In this document: in pieces, positions 20,740 to 29,496 of the stretch | Position numbering within the stretch: position 1 is the first letter of the stretch | Layout: every line of letters starts with the position of its first letter | From: Christensenella sp. | GTDB taxonomy: Bacteria; Bacillota; Clostridia; Christensenellales; CAG-917 | Assembly (NCBI GenBank): GCA_022009775.1 | Contig: CP091723.1 | Span: 496,001 to 560,000 of the forward strand | Length of the DNA: 64,000 bases | Direction: 5' to 3' | The notes under the pieces: generated by a model | What the model saw: the letters and a program-made list of their open reading frames with translations, nothing else | The model's database searches: none | What the model was told of the DNA's origin: nothing | Made by a program: the position numbers and the translations under genes

Positions 20740-21285
20740 ATGGATCACGTTCAAGATCAGTTCGGTGCCAATCAATCTCTCGACAGCAAGGTGCAAAAAC
20801 TTGTCATTCTTTTCGTATTCGACAAAATGGCTATTCCGCTTGCGGAAACGACGCTCCTTGACATCTGCTCCGCCGACAACGACTGGCTCACCTATATGGA
20901 GTGCAAACAGTATCTTGCCGAACTTCTCGACACCAATCTCGTCTACCGCTTGCCCAAGAGCGATATGCTCAACATCACGCAGGACGGCGTGAGTTGCCTG
21001 TCGTTGTTCTTCACCCGCATTCCGTCTTCCATACGAGACGAAATCGTGCAATACGCTCGCGACAACCGCATGCGTTTCAAAAAACGTCAATCCTATTTCT
21101 GCGACTATTCAAAGAATGCCGACGGAACGTACACCGTGATTATGCGCATCAACAACGACATCACCACCCTTATGGAACTCAAACTCGTCGTCGCAAACCG
21201 CCAACTCGCAAAGTATCTCTACAAGAGTTGGGTTGACAAGGCTTCCACCACTTATTCGATAATTTACGACAATTTGCTCGAATAA
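20740..21285 (+). CDS. DUF4364 family protein
   Basis: This 181-aa protein has the family pattern: a winged-helix-like N-terminal half ('LVILFVFDKMAIPLAETTLL', then 'YLAELLDTNLVY') followed by 'ITQDGVSCLSLFFTRIPSSI' with the conserved 'RIP..IR' and a beta-rich end. DUF4364 is widespread in Clostridia and its function is not established; the N-terminal half suggests DNA binding. It is a single-gene unit with its own promoter and a terminator 90 bp downstream. Confidence 0.85.
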   Translation: MDHVQDQFGANQSLDSKVQKLVILFVFDKMAIPLAETTLLDICSADNDWLTYMECKQYLAELLDTNLVYRLPKSDMLNITQDGVSCLSLFFTRIPSSIRDEIVQYARDNRMRFKKRQSYFCDYSKNADGTYTVIMRINNDITTLMELKLVVANRQLAKYLYKSWVDKASTTYSIIYDNLLE

Positions 21286-21377
21286 AACCACAATAAAAAC
21301 AACCGTCTTCGCAAGAGCCACGCTCTTACGTCTCTTGTCCGCAATCTGTGACAACCTTTAAAAAACAAATTAAGCAT

Positions 21378-21407
21378 AAAAAAGACACGCCCGTTGCGTG
21401 TCTTTTT
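21378..21407. terminator. Bidirectional terminator between DUF4364 and ribU
   Basis: A-run, GACACGC, loop CCGTT, GCGTGTC and T-run form a symmetric hairpin. It can serve DUF4364 on the plus strand and ribU on the minus strand. Confidence 0.85.
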
Positions 21408-21446
21408 CGTTGATGACAAATATCTACGTTTTTGCTTTCCTTTTAT

Positions 21447-22155
21447 TTATTGCTCGTCTTGCTCTTGTTTCTCTTCCGTTTCGACTTCTTCCGCTTCGGT
21501 TTGCGTATTCTCGGTTTGAATATTTTCGGTTTCAGTAATGGCGGGGCTTGCGTCTTGTGCCGTTTGGGCGTTCGCTTGCTTTTTGAGCCTTCAAAACGAG
21601 TTGCGTTTTGGGGCGCACTTTTTCAAGGCGCGCGGCGTAAAGAACGAGCATTGCGATAAGCGTTGAAACAAGTGCTTGGACGATATTTTTCGGAAGCGAC
21701 GTAAGCGCGGATTCCATCGTGCCGTACATAAACGCTTTGCAGATGAAATATCCGCCTGCCATAAACGCCGTGCAGCATACGCACGTGATTGTCGCAAAGA
21801 CGATTTTGAGAGCGACGTCTTTTTTCGTCGGATTCTCGATTTTATCGAAACGTTTGTAAATGAACGTAAACGCAATGCCTGCCACGAGACCTTCGATTGC
21901 TTTTATCACGAGCGTATATAGCATGGTTGCAGGATACGTCGTAAGGTCGGCAAGAAACGCGCCCAAACCGCCTGCTATCATTGCCGTGAGCGGATTGAAC
22001 ATCGCCGCCGTGATGAGAATTGCACTGTCGCCAATGTTGAAGTTTGCAACCGGCGTTGACACGCCTATGAGCGTACAAACGTAAACAATTGCGGTCATAA
22101 GACCCGTGTAGGCGATAAATTTGATTGAAAGTTTGCCTTTTTGATTGTTTTGCAT
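21447..22155 (-). CDS. ribU: Riboflavin ECF transporter S component RibU (frame break near the C-terminus)
   Basis: This substrate-binding membrane subunit of an energy-coupling-factor transporter has about six helices ('FIAYTGLMTAIVYVCTLIGV', 'NIGDSAILITAAMFNPLTAM', 'GGLGAFLADLTTYPATM'). The FMN riboswitch directly upstream marks the substrate as riboflavin or a relative. In one frame the protein ends at 21532. Removing one A from the A5 run at 21580-21584 extends it to 235 aa with an acidic, Thr/Glu/Gln-rich tail ('TETENIQTENTQTEAEEVET') ending at 21447; the low-complexity coding pattern suggests that this tail is real. The ATPase and EcfT subunits are not in the window. Confidence 0.85.
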
Positions 22156-22182
22156 AAAAAAATCTCCGTTTTTGTTCGGAGA
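22156..22182 (-). terminator. Riboswitch-controlled terminator overlapping the ribU ribosome site
   Basis: TCTCCG and CGGAGA (minus strand) enclose an A-rich loop and are followed by seven T just before the ribU ATG. The GGAGA of the 3' arm is also the only ribosome site for ribU. The hairpin can therefore stop transcription and also hide the site, a likely expression platform for the FMN riboswitch. Confidence 0.8.
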
Positions 22183-22213
22183 AGGAAAACGAGCGCACGC
22201 AAAAGCGAACGCA

Positions 22214-22345
22214 TACTACTCCTTCCCAGTCTGACTTTACAGGCGGTTGCGGAATCTCACCGCATCGGCTGTTGGGGCTGTTGGACTTGTCCGCTTGAAA
22301 ACGGCATCACCACCGGTTGGGATAACCCACCCAAAGAATAGATAT
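22214..22345 (-). promoter_or_regulatory. FMN riboswitch (RFN element)
   Basis: The minus strand holds the conserved blocks of the RFN element: TCTTTGGGTGGG at the 5' end, CCAACCGGTGGTGATGCCG, GCGGTGAGATTCCGC, AACCGCCTG, and AGTCAGACTGGGAAGGAGTA at the 3' end, which mirror the usual 'GTGAnATTCC...CCG..GGT...AGTC.GGATGGGAGAAGGA'. It precedes ribU. High FMN is expected to favour the terminator and switch riboflavin uptake off. Confidence 0.93.
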
Positions 22346-22454
22346 TTGCTACGTTGCTATTGTAGTACGCCAAAAATTTACTGTCAAGGGAAATACGCAA
22401 CGGAAAATTTATATCTCGATATTTCCAATCGGGTGTGGGTGCCCCACCCAAATC

Positions 22455-22537
22455 TGTCATGTTGAGTCTGCCGAAACATCCAGCCGTAAGACGCATTTTT
22501 TCGCTACGCTAGATTCTTCGATTCTCTCAGAATGACA
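22455..22537. repeat. REP-like palindromic repeat (TGTCATTCTGAG type)
   Basis: The 83-bp unit has imperfect inverted ends, TGTCATGTTGAG and CTCAGAATGACA, with GATTCTTCGATTCTCTCAG inside. Sequences of this type are scattered between genes in many bacteria. A half-unit, TGTCATTGTGAGCG, occurs at 26641. Confidence 0.65.
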
Positions 22538-22574
22538 AGGATAATTTGTATCTCACCGATTATTTCAAACTTGT

Positions 22575-22701
22575 GAAAACTGCGATATTTAGATGAAGAA
22601 CAAGAAAGAGCCGCGCTGACGGCAACCCTAATGTACTATGCGTACATGAGTTGTCGGGAGCGTGGCTCTGACGAGGTTGTTCGCTAAATAGCGCAGTTTT
22701 C
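22575..22701. repeat. Structured palindromic element, copy B (full)
   Basis: The ends (22575-22592 and 22684-22701) pair over 18 positions with one mismatch. The inner helix is 22607-22617 with 22659-22669, and the apex is ATGTAC-TATGC-GTACAT (22631-22647). Arm sequences differ from copy A at 9901 yet still pair. Unpaired or linker blocks are shared: TTTAGATGAAGA, GAAA, CAACCCTAATGT, ACATGAGTTG, TGAC and TTCGCTAAA. It sits between the ribU leader and the end of the fumarase genes. Confidence 0.85.
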
Positions 22702-22717
22702 AATTATTCATCAAAAC

Positions 22718-22756
22718 CGCCGCTTTATCTATTCATTTTGGCAAGATAAAGCGGCG
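22718..22756. terminator. Long hairpin downstream of the fumarase genes
   Basis: CGCCGCTTTATCT and AGATAAAGCGGCG form a 13-bp stem. On the minus strand it lies 15 bp after the fumarase beta stop and is followed by GGTTTT, a weak U-run. Confidence 0.7.
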
Positions 22757-22770
22757 TTTCTGTTATTTTT

Positions 22771-23295
22771 TCACTTTTTATAAACACTGTTCCCTTTTGC
22801 GTCTATTGCCACTATGCAAGGAAAATTCTTCACTTCAAAAGCGCATATAGCTTCCGTTCCCAAGTCTTCGTAGGCAAGCACTTTTGCGCTTTCAATAGCC
22901 TTTGCGCACAGCGCACCTGCACCGCCTATTGCCGCAAAATACACTGCTCCGTTTTTTGTGATTGCATCGTAAACCTGCTCGTTTCTGTCGCCTTTTCCTA
23001 TCGTTGCAAGGACGCCTTCATCATACAAAATCGGCGCGAATTTGTCCATTCTCATAGACGTCGTAGGGCCTGCCGAAATCACTTTCCCGTCCTTTTTGCA
23101 CGGACCGACATAATACACGATTTGTCCTTTCAAATCGACAGGGAGCGGCTCTCCCTTTGCTATTGCGTCGCAAAGTCTTTTATGCGCCGCGTCTCTCGCA
23201 GTGAGTATCGTCCCCGAAATGTACACTCTGTCGCCTGCTTCGAGTTTTGCCGCGTCTTCTTTCGACACGGGAGTTTCTAGATCCACCGTTTTCAT
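22771..23295 (-). CDS. fumB: Fumarate hydratase class I, beta subunit (C-terminal domain)
   Basis: This 174-aa protein is the beta part of the iron-sulfur fumarase, which hydrates fumarate to malate. The start at 23295 forms an ATGA overlap with the alpha stop codon, so the longer upstream frame is not used. 'GRILTARDAAHKRL'-type sequence (here 'SGTILTARDAAHKRLCDAI'), 'YYVGPCKKDGKVI', 'GPTTSMRMDKFAP' and 'GKGDRNEQVYDAI' are the usual family blocks. The symbol denotes the beta subunit, not the E. coli paralogue FumB. L-tartrate dehydratase is a related alternative, but gene context with malic enzyme favours fumarase. Confidence 0.92.
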   Translation of the reverse strand: MKTVDLETPVSKEDAAKLEAGDRVYISGTILTARDAAHKRLCDAIAKGEPLPVDLKGQIVYYVGPCKKDGKVISAGPTTSMRMDKFAPILYDEGVLATIGKGDRNEQVYDAITKNGAVYFAAIGGAGALCAKAIESAKVLAYEDLGTEAICAFEVKNFPCIVAIDAKGNSVYKK

Positions 23296-24131
23296 CAAAG
23301 CACCGCCTTTGCGATTCTGTTCGCATTGCACTGTATATTCACTGCGACAGGCAACGCCGCAATATGCGTCGGGCATTTGCCTATATGCACCGCAAGCGCG
23401 GTGTTTTCGCCGCCGAAGCCTTGTGCGCCTATGCCAAGCGCGTTGATACTCTCAAGCAATTCGCTCTCCATATTTGCAAGAGTTTCGTCATTGCTATGCT
23501 CCCCGACTTCTCTAAGCAACTGCTCTTTTGCAAGTTCCATTGCCTTTTCGGCAGTGCCGCCGATGCCAACGCCCACCACGATCGGCGGACAAGGATTTGC
23601 GCCTGCGGCCTTGACTGCTTGCACCACGGCATTCTTCACGCCTTCAACGCCGTCCGACGGTTTGAGCATGAAAAGCCTTGACATATTCTCGCTTCCGAAG
23701 CCTTTTGGCAAAAACGTTATTTCAAGCGAATCGCCGAGCACGAGCGAAATATGCACGATTGCAGGCGTATTGTCTTTAGTGTTTACTCTCGTTATCGGAT
23801 CTAGCACGCTCGCGCGATAGCCGTGTTCTTTGTAGCCCTTGCGCACGCCGTCGTCGATAGCGTCCGTCAAAAGTCCGCCTTCTATGTGCACGTCCTGTCC
23901 GAGTTTTACGAAAAACACGGACATTCCCGTATCCTGACAAACGGGCAAGTCCTGCTCGCGTGCCGTTTTTGCGTTTTCAATCAGCGTTTCGAGAGCAAAA
24001 CGCGCGTTTGGATTTTTCTCGTTTTCAAGCGCGCGTCGCAAAGCCTTTTCGCAGGACGGGGCGATTTGAGAACATGCGCTCGTAAGGTCTGCAACGATGT
24101 TGACGATTTGTGCATAATTTACAGTTTTCAT
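23295..24131 (-). CDS. fumA: Fumarate hydratase class I, alpha subunit (N-terminal domain)
   Basis: This 278-aa protein carries the 4Fe-4S cluster domain. Likely cluster cysteines lie in 'PVCQDTGM' (about residue 65), 'GANPCPPIVVGVGIGGT' (about 195-211) and near 'HIGKCPTHIAALP'. Length is normal for the split enzyme. A possible promoter, TTGCGC-17 bp-TAGAAT, lies so close to the ATG that the mRNA would be almost leaderless. The pair is divergent from malic enzyme, which uses the malate produced. Confidence 0.93.
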   Translation of the reverse strand: MKTVNYAQIVNIVADLTSACSQIAPSCEKALRRALENEKNPNARFALETLIENAKTAREQDLPVCQDTGMSVFFVKLGQDVHIEGGLLTDAIDDGVRKGYKEHGYRASVLDPITRVNTKDNTPAIVHISLVLGDSLEITFLPKGFGSENMSRLFMLKPSDGVEGVKNAVVQAVKAAGANPCPPIVVGVGIGGTAEKAMELAKEQLLREVGEHSNDETLANMESELLESINALGIGAQGFGGENTALAVHIGKCPTHIAALPVAVNIQCNANRIAKAVL

Positions 24132-24192
24132 AATTTCATTCTACCTTAACTTTTTTGCGCGCGCAACCTTTTCATCAAAACTCGCTTTTTTC

Positions 24193-24221
24193 TTGCATGG
24201 CACGACGAATTGTTGTACACT
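24193..24221 (+). promoter_or_regulatory. Probable promoter of the malic enzyme gene
   Basis: TTGCAT (24193-24198) and TACACT (24216-24221) are 17 bp apart; the ATG at 24256 follows after about 35 bp. Confidence 0.55.
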
Positions 24222-24255
24222 GTCCGTATAAGAAATCACAAAAAGGCTGGTTTTT

Positions 24256-25419
24256 ATGGATTACAAAAAAGCGTCGCTCGAAAAACACTTCGAGTGGAAA
24301 GGAAAACTCGAAGTCGTATCCCGCGCAAAAGTGGAAAACAAACAGGACTTGTCTCTTGCATACACCCCGGGCGTTGCCGCTCCCTGCCTTGCGATACAGG
24401 CCGACGAAAGTTTGTCTTACGAACTCACTCGCAAGTGGAACACCGTGGCAGTCGTCACCGACGGTTCCGCGGTTTTGGGACTGGGCAACATAGGTCACAA
24501 AGCAGGTATGCCCGTAATGGAAGGCAAGTGCGTTCTTTTCCGCGAATTTGCAGGCATAGACGCAATTCCTATCTGCATAAAGTCGCAAAACGTGGACGAC
24601 ATAGTATCAACAATCTACAATATCAGCGACAGTTTCGGCGGCATAAATCTCGAAGACATATCCGCTCCGAGATGTTTTGAAGTGGAACGCAAACTCAGAC
24701 AAATATGCGACGTTCCAGTCTTTCACGACGATCAGCACGGCACGGCGATAGTTCTTGCCGCCGCGCTCAAAAACGCACTTAAGGTCGTCAAAAAGGATAT
24801 ATCAACTGCGCGTTTGGTTGTCAACGGCGCAGGCAGCGCAGGCATTGCCATAACCGAATTTTTGCTTTCTTCGGGCGCAAAAGACGTCGTTGTGTGCGAC
24901 AGACTCGGCATCTTGCAAGACGACGAAAACTTCAATCAGGCGCAACGCTCTCTTGCTCTTCGCACAAATCCGCGCGGCGTGAAAGGCACTCTCAAAGACG
25001 CAATAAAAGATGCCGACGCATTCATCGGCGTAAGCGCAAAGAACGTGCTTTCTCAAGATATGGTTCGTTCTATGAGCGATGACGCAATCGTCTTTGCTAT
25101 GGCAAACCCCGACCCCGAAATCCTTCCCGATCTCGCACTCGAAGCAGGCGCGCGCATCGTCGCAACCGGCAGAAGCGACTTTCAGAATCAAATCAACAAC
25201 GTGCTTGCATTCCCCGGAATTTTCCGCGGCGCACTCGATTCCAGAGCAAGCGATATCAACGACAGTATGAAAATCGCGGCGTCCGACGCACTTGCAAATC
25301 TCGTCGAAAATCCCGACGAAACGCATATCATTCCCGAGCCGTTCGACAAAAGAGTCGTCCCTGCGGTTGCCACTGCGGTAAAGCAAGCGGCAATAAACAG
25401 CGGCGTTGCGAGAATCTGA
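24256..25419 (+). CDS. NAD(P)-dependent malic enzyme
   Basis: This 387-aa cytoplasmic enzyme decarboxylates malate to pyruvate with reduction of NAD(P). The short bacterial form is clear from 'LAYTPGVAAPC' (about residue 35), 'VTDGSAVLGLGNIG', 'FHDDQHGTAIVLAAAL' (metal and substrate site, about 157) and the Rossmann motif 'NGAGSAGIAITEFLL' (about 190). Length is normal. It faces the fumarase genes across a short divergent promoter region, which suggests a joint role in fumarate-malate-pyruvate flow. Cofactor preference cannot be read from sequence with certainty. Confidence 0.95.
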   Translation: MDYKKASLEKHFEWKGKLEVVSRAKVENKQDLSLAYTPGVAAPCLAIQADESLSYELTRKWNTVAVVTDGSAVLGLGNIGHKAGMPVMEGKCVLFREFAGIDAIPICIKSQNVDDIVSTIYNISDSFGGINLEDISAPRCFEVERKLRQICDVPVFHDDQHGTAIVLAAALKNALKVVKKDISTARLVVNGAGSAGIAITEFLLSSGAKDVVVCDRLGILQDDENFNQAQRSLALRTNPRGVKGTLKDAIKDADAFIGVSAKNVLSQDMVRSMSDDAIVFAMANPDPEILPDLALEAGARIVATGRSDFQNQINNVLAFPGIFRGALDSRASDINDSMKIAASDALANLVENPDETHIIPEPFDKRVVPAVATAVKQAAINSGVARI

Positions 25420-25445
25420 AAACCGCATATATTTGCAACACTTGC

Positions 25446-25479
25446 AAAATGCTTGTCAAAAAACGGCAAGCATTTTTTC
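25446..25479 (+). terminator. Terminator of the malic enzyme gene
   Basis: AAATGCTTG and CAAGCATTT form the stem around an A-rich loop and a T6 run follows, 27 bp after the stop codon. Confidence 0.8.
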
Positions 25480-25555
25480 TTTTGCGTTTTAACCGTTTCT
25501 ATTCGATTGTTTTCCTTACGTTCTAACATCTAGAATACGTTCATAAATTTTTCAT

Positions 25556-26554
25556 GTGAAAAAAGCATTCAAAACGGCGGCTCTATATATAGGCACGGCA
25601 ATCGGTGCAGGTTTTTCTTCGGGACGTGAAATCGCTTTATTCTTCGGCGACGCATCTCCATTCAACGTGGCAATATCGTCCGTTTTTATGTCACTTCTCT
25701 GCGCACTGTTTCTCATAGCGGGAAAACAAAAAATGATGCCGCAAGGCAAAATCGTGAAACTCGGCATTTTTCTTGCGGCAAGCATATCGCTTTGCTCAAT
25801 GCTCGCAGGCGGCGATTTTATCATGCATTCCATGACGGGCATACCGCTTGCCTTCGGTCTTGCAATGACGCTGCTCGGCGGAATTATCGTCGTTTTAGGC
25901 ATTGAAAAAATACGTCTTCTCAACGCCGTTCTCGTTCCGCTTATAGTGCTTTTGATAACTCTCGTTTTCGTCAAACTTCCAACGCCCGCGCACTCTCTTC
26001 CTTTCATGCTTTCAAAGCCTATTTTGTACAGCGGACTCGACGTTTTGCTTGGCGGTGTAATCGTATCCAAAGAAGGTGAAAATCTCACCTACAAAGAAAT
26101 ATTTTTGTCCTGCATTATGATTTGCGCATTTATGTTCGGAATGTTGTTTATGCTCCAAACAGTAGTTTTATCTGACCAAAACGCAAGTTTAATGCCCGTT
26201 TTGGCAGTTTCAGACAAATTGCATATGAAGTGGGCGTGTGGCGTTTTGATAGCGGCGGCAATATTCACGACGCTCGTATCTTCGCTGAAAATCGTCAGTG
26301 ACGGCGTGCGTGATTTTTCGTCGAATTTCAAGCGCATTTCCGCTCTTTCAAATGACGAAAATAAGGCAATCGTCGTCTTCGGTTGCCTAGTCGTGGCATA
26401 TCCTTTGAGTTTCTTCGGCTTCGACAATATCGTTGACAATCTCTATCCGTTCAACAGCGTATGCGGCGTGATACTTACCTGCCTAATCGTTTTGAGATAC
26501 TTTGTCAGAATTGTGTCTATCATCGTAAAAAAGAAAAAGAAAAGCACGCCCTAA
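25556..26554 (+). CDS. YkvI-like membrane protein (amino-acid transporter fold)
   Basis: This 332-aa protein has about ten membrane helices and begins (GTG start) 'MKKAFKTAALYIGTAIGAGF' with 'SSGREIALFFG', the glycine-rich first-helix motif of YkvI-type proteins distantly related to amino-acid/sodium symporters. Later blocks such as 'AGGDFIMHSM' and 'YPLSFFGFDNIVDNLYPFNSV' fit the same family. No substrate has been firmly assigned to the family. It follows malic enzyme by 136 bp, beyond a terminator, so it is probably separate. Confidence 0.8.
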   Translation: MKKAFKTAALYIGTAIGAGFSSGREIALFFGDASPFNVAISSVFMSLLCALFLIAGKQKMMPQGKIVKLGIFLAASISLCSMLAGGDFIMHSMTGIPLAFGLAMTLLGGIIVVLGIEKIRLLNAVLVPLIVLLITLVFVKLPTPAHSLPFMLSKPILYSGLDVLLGGVIVSKEGENLTYKEIFLSCIMICAFMFGMLFMLQTVVLSDQNASLMPVLAVSDKLHMKWACGVLIAAAIFTTLVSSLKIVSDGVRDFSSNFKRISALSNDENKAIVVFGCLVVAYPLSFFGFDNIVDNLYPFNSVCGVILTCLIVLRYFVRIVSIIVKKKKKSTP

Positions 26555-26716
26555 AGCGTGCCAAATCAACTTTGCAATCATCTCACAATTCATACGCTTC
26601 TCACCAAGAAAATCCCCATGGGCGCACTCGCAAAAAACCATGTCATTGTGAGCGAAAACGTAACAATCTCGTGGAAACGAAACGACAAACCAATTGCGCC
26701 CGATAAGTTTTTATAA

Positions 26717-27073
26717 GTTCACGGCTCTACAAGGGATGAGCGTTTGAAAACCTAAATAGAATTGCCCCATCTTTCCGGTCCGCGCCGGTATTTCTTCCAC
26801 CACTCTACAAAAGTTTTGCGTGTAAAGCCCTAAATGCAACTTTTCCCTTTCCTCAGGTGTTTTCCCTATCACCGTTCCCCCTTAAAAGGGAACCCACGGT
26901 GACCGCGTGGCGGGGGACAACACTCGGTCGAGACATAACTTGCGCCATTTCTCTTATTATGCCACTTCGCCTGCGTGGCAGCTACGCAACAAAACGCCAC
27001 GCATTCTCGTACTTTTCGTCAAGTCCGACGCTCGATGCGGTCGCCGCCTTGCGGCTCCAATTCCGTCTTCGAA
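26717..27073 (-). repeat. Dispersed repeat, copy 2 (357 bp, inverted to copy 1)
   Basis: Read on the minus strand, this matches 9457-9736 block by block, with substitutions inside the central hairpin region that mostly keep pairing (TTCCCTTTTAAGGGGGAA here, TTCCCTTGCAAGGGGGAA in copy 1). Copy 2 has about 80 extra bases between TTGCATTTAG and the terminal CAAACGC...GTAGAGCCGTGAAC; the extra block starts and ends with TTTAG and repeats ACTTTTGTAGAG. One edge abuts the stop codon of the next gene (27079). Confidence 0.85.
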
Positions 27074-27078
27074 ACAGC

Positions 27079-27768
27079 TTAATGCTCGTGATGATGGCAA
27101 TCGCAGTCATCGTCACAATCACAGTCGTCATCGTCACAGTGGCAACCGCAATCTTCGTCGTCACAATCATCATCGCAGTCGTCGTGATTATGCTCGGGTG
27201 ACGAGTTGAAATAGTCTTCAAAAGGCGATTTGCGGCTTTCTTCGTCCACTTCGTCAAGTCCTTTCAAAAAGCGATAGAACGGGTCGTCCGAAAAGTCTTG
27301 TTTCAAGTCGAAATCACCGCCAAGTTCTTCAACCGCATTACGAAGTTCCATATATTCGTTGTAATTCGGCTCGTAATTCTCGCAGAATGTTTTCAACACT
27401 TCAACACCCTGTTCGTCTCCGTATGCGCCGATAAGTCTTGCAAAAAGCGCAACGTCTTCGCCCTTGTAGAGATAACTCACGAGCCCCATGAAAATTGCCT
27501 TGTTGCCCTTGTATTCGGCAAGCACTTCCATGAGCATTTTGCCCGTTTCGCCGTCGAGAGAATAGATTTTGTCAATCATATCTTCAAGGATGGGCTCGCA
27601 GTCTTCCAAAAGATATTCATATGCTTCCAATCTTTCCGAATACGGCTTGTCTTCGTCAAGCATTGCGGAAAGCATTTCAAGCATTTCGTCCTTCGTTTTT
27701 TCGTGAATATCGCCTGCAAGTTCAACCGCAGTGTTTTCGTTTTTTATCGTTTCATTCTTGTCTGCCAT
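27079..27768 (-). CDS. Uncharacterised protein with a Cys/Asp/His-rich C-terminal tail
   Basis: I do not recognise this 229-aa protein. Residues 1-185 are acidic and helical ('DEMLEMLSAMLDEDKPYSER', 'EVLAEYKGNKAIFMGLVSYL'), compatible with a HEAT/TPR-like helical repeat. The last 38 residues form a tail with nine Cys and many Asp and His (for example HNHDDCDDDCDDEDCGCHC), ending CHHHEH, which looks able to bind metal ions. The start at 27768 overlaps the end of the TPR gene by 17 bp, so the two are probably translationally coupled. A longer start at 27810 lies inside the TPR gene and is less likely. Confidence 0.75.
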   Translation of the reverse strand: MADKNETIKNENTAVELAGDIHEKTKDEMLEMLSAMLDEDKPYSERLEAYEYLLEDCEPILEDMIDKIYSLDGETGKMLMEVLAEYKGNKAIFMGLVSYLYKGEDVALFARLIGAYGDEQGVEVLKTFCENYEPNYNEYMELRNAVEELGGDFDLKQDFSDDPFYRFLKGLDEVDEESRKSPFEDYFNSSPEHNHDDCDDDCDDEDCGCHCDDDDCDCDDDCDCHHHEH

Positions 27769-29496
27769 CTTCAGCACCGTCCTTATCGTCGATTTCCGAG
27801 TCGCCGTCATCTCCGAAAATGATTTTATAGTATTTGTCGAACGTCTTTTCGTTCAGACCGTATCTATCTATCGTTACTTGTCTCATATCCGGCCCGTCTT
27901 CTTCGTATACTTTGCAAAGGAGCACACCGACAAGCGTCCTCATACTCTTCATCGTTGCGATTTTAAGGCCGCTCAAACGCGAATACTTAACTTTCCCGTT
28001 GTCGTCGAGCGTCACTAGCGAATTCACGATATTCGTAAGTTCGGCAAGATAGATATTAGGCTCTTCGTCCGTATAAACGATGTCCGAAACGCAATACCCC
28101 ACCGCCGAATGCAAAACGTTCGGCAATTTGAAAAACGCTCTCGGCAAAGTAACGTTTATGCTCTTGAATCTGTCCTGCGCCACGATGTCGAAGGAAAAAC
28201 GGAATCGATTTTCGGGCATAAGGCAGAATAAAAGTCTTGACGCAAGTTCAAACGACAAATCGGCGGATATGAGTTGCTCCCTGACGAAATCTTCCGCCCA
28301 CGCGCACCTGACCATAGCCAAACGATCGACTATGAGCAATTTGAGTTTCTCGTTGTCGTCTACGAATGCCCATTTTATTATCTTTTTCAGTTCGAGCGCG
28401 TCCTTGTCTTCACTGTCGAGAACAACCGCGATATCTGCAGGCGACATTTTGAGAAAAGTGTCAAGCAATTTGTATCTTGCGATTTTTTCAACGTACGGCA
28501 AACTCATCGAATATGCCACGCCGTTTGGCTCTGTGTCGTACAATTCGAGATAATAATCCGCAGGAGAAAATTCTCCGAAAACGGTACGCACTTTGTGCAT
28601 AACTTTTTTGCTTCGGCTTTCTGTCCGAGATTGTACAATGCCTGCGACAGCCAAACCATCATGTTTTGTTGCAAGTCGGTCTTCTCTATCATCTTTTTCG
28701 TGTATTTCACGACCTGCGCATGCACTTCGAGATTGACAAGCAACGGCAATATTATGAGAATATCTTCGACTTTGTCGTATTCTTTTTGGAGAATGTTGTC
28801 GAGAACCGCGTACGCTTCGGGCATTTTCTCTTCCATGAGGTAAGCCGTTGCGAGCGCGCATTTGACGGACAGATTGTCTTCGTCTTCTTCGAGCATCTTC
28901 TGCGCATTGGCAATCACGCTGTCAACGTCGTTTTTCATCATCAACGCAACAAGCACGAGATGATTTGCCGCACCTTTGCATTTCGATTCTTTGGGTATTT
29001 CGTCAACGACAGCAATCGCTTCGTCGAATTTTCTGTCTCTCACGAGTTCGTATGCCTGTTCTATGAGCGTCTCGTAATAGTCTTCTCCGCGCGGATATAC
29101 CACCCTAAACGCGCCTTCTTCTTTGACGGGTTCGCCGTATCCTTCGGGAATCTGAATATCGTAGGCGTCTGCGATGTCTCTTAAATAATACTCGGCAACG
29201 TCAGGCAGATTAAGGTCTGCGAAATTCATCGCGAGTTGATAAAAAATGCGCCCCTTGTCTTCTTCGTCCGGATGTTCGGACAAAGACTTAAAAAGGGTCG
29301 CATTTGAAATTCCCCACGCTCCCAAAGACGCATAAACGACGGAAAGTGCAAGCGACGCGTCGACATAGCGCGCGTCAAGTGACAACGCCTTGTCGAGATA
29401 CGTGATGCTTTGTTCGGTTTCGCCCTTTGAAAACGCCGAATCGGCAAGGCTCAGATAATCTTCTTTTGAGAGATTAAATCCCAGTATCTTCGCCAT
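27752..29496 (-). CDS. TPR-repeat protein of unknown function (frame break at about 28604-28609)
   Basis: The N-terminal frame gives several tetratricopeptide-like helix pairs ('LADSAFSKGETEQSITYLDK', 'ASLALSVVYASLGAWGISN', 'IYQLA'-type blocks, 'AYAVLDNILQKEYDKVEDIL', 'WLSQALYNLGQKAEAKK'). The following frame adds 'VMHKVRTVFGEFSPADYYLE' and about 240 further helical residues with an acidic end. Adding one A to the A6 run at 28604-28609 gives 581 aa. It starts at a TAATG overlap with the membrane-protein gene and ends inside the start of the Cys/Asp/His-tail gene. A scaffold role is inference. Confidence 0.8.

Noticed and set aside
20533..21090. Minus-strand open frame of 185 codons opposite the DUF4364 gene
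   Set aside because: It mirrors DUF4364 on the opposite strand, has no ribosome site and shows no family resemblance.
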